Shown here one piece after another: positions 60,997-64,000 of a DNA stretch of 64,000 bases. Below the pieces are notes generated by a model. The model worked only from the letters and a program-made list of their open reading frames with translations, did not search any database and was not told the origin of the DNA. Position 1 is the stretch's first letter. Every line of letters begins with the position of its first letter. The position numbers were made by a program, and so were the translations under genes. Source of the DNA: Chania fonticola_B (GTDB lineage: Bacteria; Pseudomonadota; Gammaproteobacteria; Enterobacterales; Enterobacteriaceae). The stretch lies in NCBI RefSeq assembly GCF_048537545.1, contig NZ_CP183218.1; one strand, given 5' to 3'.

Positions 60997-62758
60997 GGAT
61001 TTTCACTCCAAATCGCAGGGCAATCCCTAGTCCTAACACGACCAGAAGGATGTTAATAAAAGAGAGCGCGGCGACAATATCGATCGCCCCCGCCGCCCAC
61101 AGGGAAACCAGCATGGAACCTATGGTTTCCGTACCCGGTGACAGCAGATAGACCCCGGTGGAGTATTCACGTTCGAAGATCAGGAACATCAGCAGCCAAG
61201 AGCCAATCAGGCCATAGCGGGAAAGCGGGATCGTCACATGGCGCGTGATCTGCCCGCGAGAGGCTCCGGTGCTGCGTGCAGCCTCCTCCAACTCGGGAGC
61301 AACCTGCAACAACGTCGATGAGATCAGCCGCAGGCCATAAGCCATCCACACCACGGTATAAGCCAGCCAGACGCTGAAGATGGTGCTGCGCAGGGAACGT
61401 AGCCATACCACCAGGTTTTCACGCAACCATTCGGCGATCGGCAGCGCAGAGAGCCAACCGGCTTTTAGCGATTTATCCAGCCACATCGGCAGGAACAAAA
61501 ACACCCACAGGAAGGCCAAACCTGCCAGTAAGCCAGGCACGGCTCGCGGCACCAGTACGCTGTAATCCAGAAAACGGGTTACGCCGTCAGGTTTACGGTG
61601 CATCGCAATGCCGATAAACAGATAACACACCACCGCCAGCGCACCACCGAACACCCCGATTGCCATCGAGTTAACGATCGCCCGCAGCAAGTTAGGTTGC
61701 TGCCAAATGGTGCGGAAGGTGTTGAGTGACAGCTCATCCCAAATGGAAACCCCGACGCCCCAGTTGGAGATAAAGGCACGCAGCACCACGCCCACCAGCG
61801 GAACACCGATGGTCACGGTAAGCCACAAGACCACCACGCCACCGGCAACCCAGCGCCATTTACCCAAGGGTAATGCACGGGCCTGTGAGGCTTTGCCCTT
61901 GACCGTGACAAAGCGGTTGGCGGTTCGCATCAGACGCCGTTGCAGCATAACCAATGGAATGGTAATGCAGATCAACACTACCGCCACCGCCGCCATCAGG
62001 TGGTAAGACGGCGTACCCAGCTTGTTGGTCAGTTGATACAGGTAAGTCGCCAGCACCAGGTTGCCTTCCGGATCGCCCAGCACCAGCATCAGCCCAAACA
62101 CTTCCAGCCCCAGGAAGAACAGCAAGACGCTGGCGTATAGGATCGACGGGCGCACCATGGGCAAGCTGACGGCGGTCATCACCTGTAGCGGAGAAGCCCC
62201 GGCGGTGCGGGCGGCCTCTTCGACATCCGAGCCGACGCTGCGCAGCGCCGATGAAATATAGAGATAAGCATGGGGAACGTGCGTCAGCCCGGCGATCACC
62301 ACGATGCTGCCCATCGCATAGATATTCCAGGGCACAAAACCCAGCAAGGATTCCGCCCACAGCGAGAAGAAACCGACCGGCCCGGCGGCCACCACGTAGC
62401 CAAAACCCAACACCATCGGCGAGACGAAGATCGGCACCAGGATCAGCGGTTCAATAAAGCGGCGGCCCGGCAGATCGGTTCTCACCATTAAAAACGCCAG
62501 CACGCCGCCTAACGGAATGGAGATGACCACCAGACCAAACGCCAGAATAAACCCGCTTTTCAGCGCCTTGTAGAAATCGGGGTCGGTAAAGATAAAGCGG
62601 AATGCCTCAAGGCTGAACACCTTGGAAGGCGAGAAAAACGGCGCGGAAAGGAAGCTTTGGATCACGATAAACGACAGTGGTACGTAGATAACCAGCGCGG
62701 TTATCAGCACCACCAAGCCGCGCGGCAGACTCTGCCACTTGTTGCGCAATGCTTTCAT
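60989..62758 (-). CDS. Fused two-domain ABC permease (FbpB/AfuB type)
   Basis: The 589-residue inner-membrane protein from ATG 62758 (MKALRNKWQSLPRG) contains about 12 TM helices in two homologous halves. Each half has an EAA loop: VEEAARTAGASPLQVMTAVSLP (first, quoted in part) and LEEAARSTGASRGQITRHV. This matches fused ferric-type permeases. A periplasmic binding-protein gene would be expected upstream, but none is seen before the transposase. Confidence 0.88.
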   Translation of the reverse strand: MKALRNKWQSLPRGLVVLITALVIYVPLSFIVIQSFLSAPFFSPSKVFSLEAFRFIFTDPDFYKALKSGFILAFGLVVISIPLGGVLAFLMVRTDLPGRRFIEPLILVPIFVSPMVLGFGYVVAAGPVGFFSLWAESLLGFVPWNIYAMGSIVVIAGLTHVPHAYLYISSALRSVGSDVEEAARTAGASPLQVMTAVSLPMVRPSILYASVLLFFLGLEVFGLMLVLGDPEGNLVLATYLYQLTNKLGTPSYHLMAAVAVVLICITIPLVMLQRRLMRTANRFVTVKGKASQARALPLGKWRWVAGGVVVLWLTVTIGVPLVGVVLRAFISNWGVGVSIWDELSLNTFRTIWQQPNLLRAIVNSMAIGVFGGALAVVCYLFIGIAMHRKPDGVTRFLDYSVLVPRAVPGLLAGLAFLWVFLFLPMWLDKSLKAGWLSALPIAEWLRENLVVWLRSLRSTIFSVWLAYTVVWMAYGLRLISSTLLQVAPELEEAARSTGASRGQITRHVTIPLSRYGLIGSWLLMFLIFEREYSTGVYLLSPGTETIGSMLVSLWAAGAIDIVAALSFINILLVVLGLGIALRFGVKIHD

Positions 62759-63123
62759 AGACTGTCCCGATGGTGATATCCCCTGCATCCTGAGATGCAC
62801 CGGGGTAGAGTTCCCTGTTTAAGCAATACAGGCTTCATGCTGAAGGAGAACGCCGCAGAGATTTTAGCTCTGTGTAGTTCCCCTCACCCTAACCCTTATG
62901 TCTTGATCTTCTCCGCCTTAGCGGAGAAGATCCCCGACTGATCATCGGGAGATAGCCGGTGAGCTCCCCCTAACCCTAGTGCCTATGAGCCCGTGGGAGA
63001 GATTGTGCCCCGGCTGTCTATTTCCCTGTCGCCTTGTAGACCGAACGGTATCCTGTGCCTATGAGCACCTACATATAAGGATGGTCCGGCGATAAATTTC
63101 AGACATGGCTATGGAGTGCCATA
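62759..63123. other. Repeat-rich region between permease and transposase
   Basis: No gene. It contains two partial CCCTAACCCT repeats, a perfect 12-bp hairpin between them, and two copies of GTGCCTATGAGC at 62,979 and 63,055. Part must be the left non-coding end of the IS110 element, but its edge could not be fixed. Confidence 0.55.
62887..62977. repeat. Nested palindrome flanked by direct repeats CCCTAACCCT
   Basis: CCCTAACCCT occurs at 62,887-62,896 and 62,968-62,977. Between them is a perfect hairpin (62,905-62,932; arms GATCTTCTCCGC, loop CTTA) and a second small one (CCCGA/TCGGG). It looks like one repeat inserted into another. Confidence 0.65.
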
Positions 63124-64000
63124 ATGCGTAGAACCCCTGTCGGCGTTGATATCGCTAAACACAAATTTGATGTCGCCGTACTGCTGGACAATCAGAAGTA
63201 TAAAACCAAAAAGTTTGCCAATACCCCTTCTGGATGCCGCGAGTTCGCAGCCTGGTTGAGCCGCTTTGGCGACTGTCATGTCTGTATGGAAGCCACCGGG
63301 AGCTACAGCACGGAACTGGCCACTTATCTGGCAGACAACAACTACCACGTCAGTCTGATGAACCCGGCGTGTATCCATTCCTTCGGCAATACAGAACTGG
63401 CCCGGAACAAAACGGACAAAAGCGATGCAGCGATGATAGCCCGCTACTGCGCACTGCATCAGCCTGCCCCGTGGTTCCCAGCCCCGTTGAGCGAGCGCCA
63501 GTTGACCGCGTTGGTCAGGCATCTTAAGAACCTGGAAGAGATGCGTCAGATGGAAGAAAATCGCCTGGAGGTGGCCGAAGCAGTCATCGTCCCTTCACTC
63601 AATGAGCACATCGCCACGTTGGATGAACTGATACGAGAAACGAAAAAGAAAATCAGTCAGCACATCGATGATAACCCTGACCTGAAACGGGACAGCGAGT
63701 TGCTAAAAAGTATCCCTGGAGTGGGAGAGATGCTGAGCTCCAGCCTGCTGGCCTTCGCAGGAAACCTGCGTCGGTTCACCAGCAGCAAGGCCCTGGTAGC
63801 GTACGCAGGACTGAATCCACAGCGATGTGAGTCGGGGATGTTTAAAGGGAAAAGCCGGTTATCGAAAGTGGGGCACGGTGAGCTGCGAAGTGCGTTATAC
63901 ATGCCCGCGGTAGTGGCAGGCCAATACAATGTTGTGGTTAAAGACTTAACAGAAAGGCTGAAGTTGCGTGGGAAGTCGGGCAAAGAAAGAGTGTGTGCGG
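63124..64000 (+). mobile_element. IS110-family transposase, partial at right edge
   Basis: An open frame runs from ATG 63124, with GGAG 7 bases upstream, to the window end without a stop. The N-terminal RuvC-like DEDD domain has Asp9 (VGVDIAKHKFD), Glu56 (CMEATGSY), Asp98 and Asp101 (KTDKSDA). The C-terminal domain has LLKSIPGVGEML, ALVAYAGLNPQ and HGELRSALYMPAVVA, where the catalytic Ser of IS110 recombinases is expected. About 292 residues are visible, close to full length. IS110 elements lack standard terminal inverted repeats and use a non-coding bridge RNA. Confidence 0.92.

Overview
The window looks like a Yersiniaceae chromosome, most likely Serratia. The gene order matches the enterobacterial glyU/lysS-to-epd region almost gene by gene: lysS, prfB, recJ, dsbC, xerD, fldB, cptA, sdhE, ygfZ, yqfA, ygfF, gcvPHT, ubiI, ubiH, pepP, ygfB, zapA, 6S RNA, ygfA, serA, rpiA, argP, yggE, argO, mscS, fbaA, pgk, epd. 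Proteins are close to their E. coli counterparts in length and motifs. The genus call is inference from content and order; no comparison was run.

Positions 1-42,181 are mostly conserved core. tRNA-Gly(CCC) sits at the left edge. Core departures are: creB-creC joined to the end of sdhE-cptA, with creD nearby behind a perfect CreB box; a DUF2165 membrane gene and an HD-domain hydrolase; a 1.3-kb AT-rich gap before a cold-shock gene; and a divergent Rrf2 regulator/NDH-2-like flavoprotein pair with a palindromic candidate operator. Recognisable control sites include the RF2 programmed frameshift, a PurR-like site before gcvT and a Cra site before epd.

Positions 42,197-59,840 are accessory. There are two chaperone-usher operons, both on the minus strand. 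Operon A is ordered pilin, usher, chaperone, adhesin, minor subunit, and its adhesin is split by an in-frame TAG. Operon B is type-1-like: pilin, chaperone, usher, adhesin, two minor subunits. Beside each operon, on the plus strand, is a copy of the same regulatory cassette: a membrane-anchored winged-helix regulator with a four-cysteine periplasmic domain, then a small one-TM protein with two cysteines. This layout resembles ToxR/ToxS and PsaE/PsaF. A LuxR-type gene with a degenerate receiver follows the first cassette; only its HTH end survives after the second. A remnant of the 3' end of the flanking ABC-ATPase gene follows the first luxR copy. Together these show a tandem duplication of roughly 10 kb, after which the structural genes diverged or were replaced.

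Positions 59,926-64,000 hold an Fe3+/AfuC-type ABC ATPase and fused permease without a visible binding-protein gene, then nested palindromic repeats and an IS110-family transposase that runs off the right edge.
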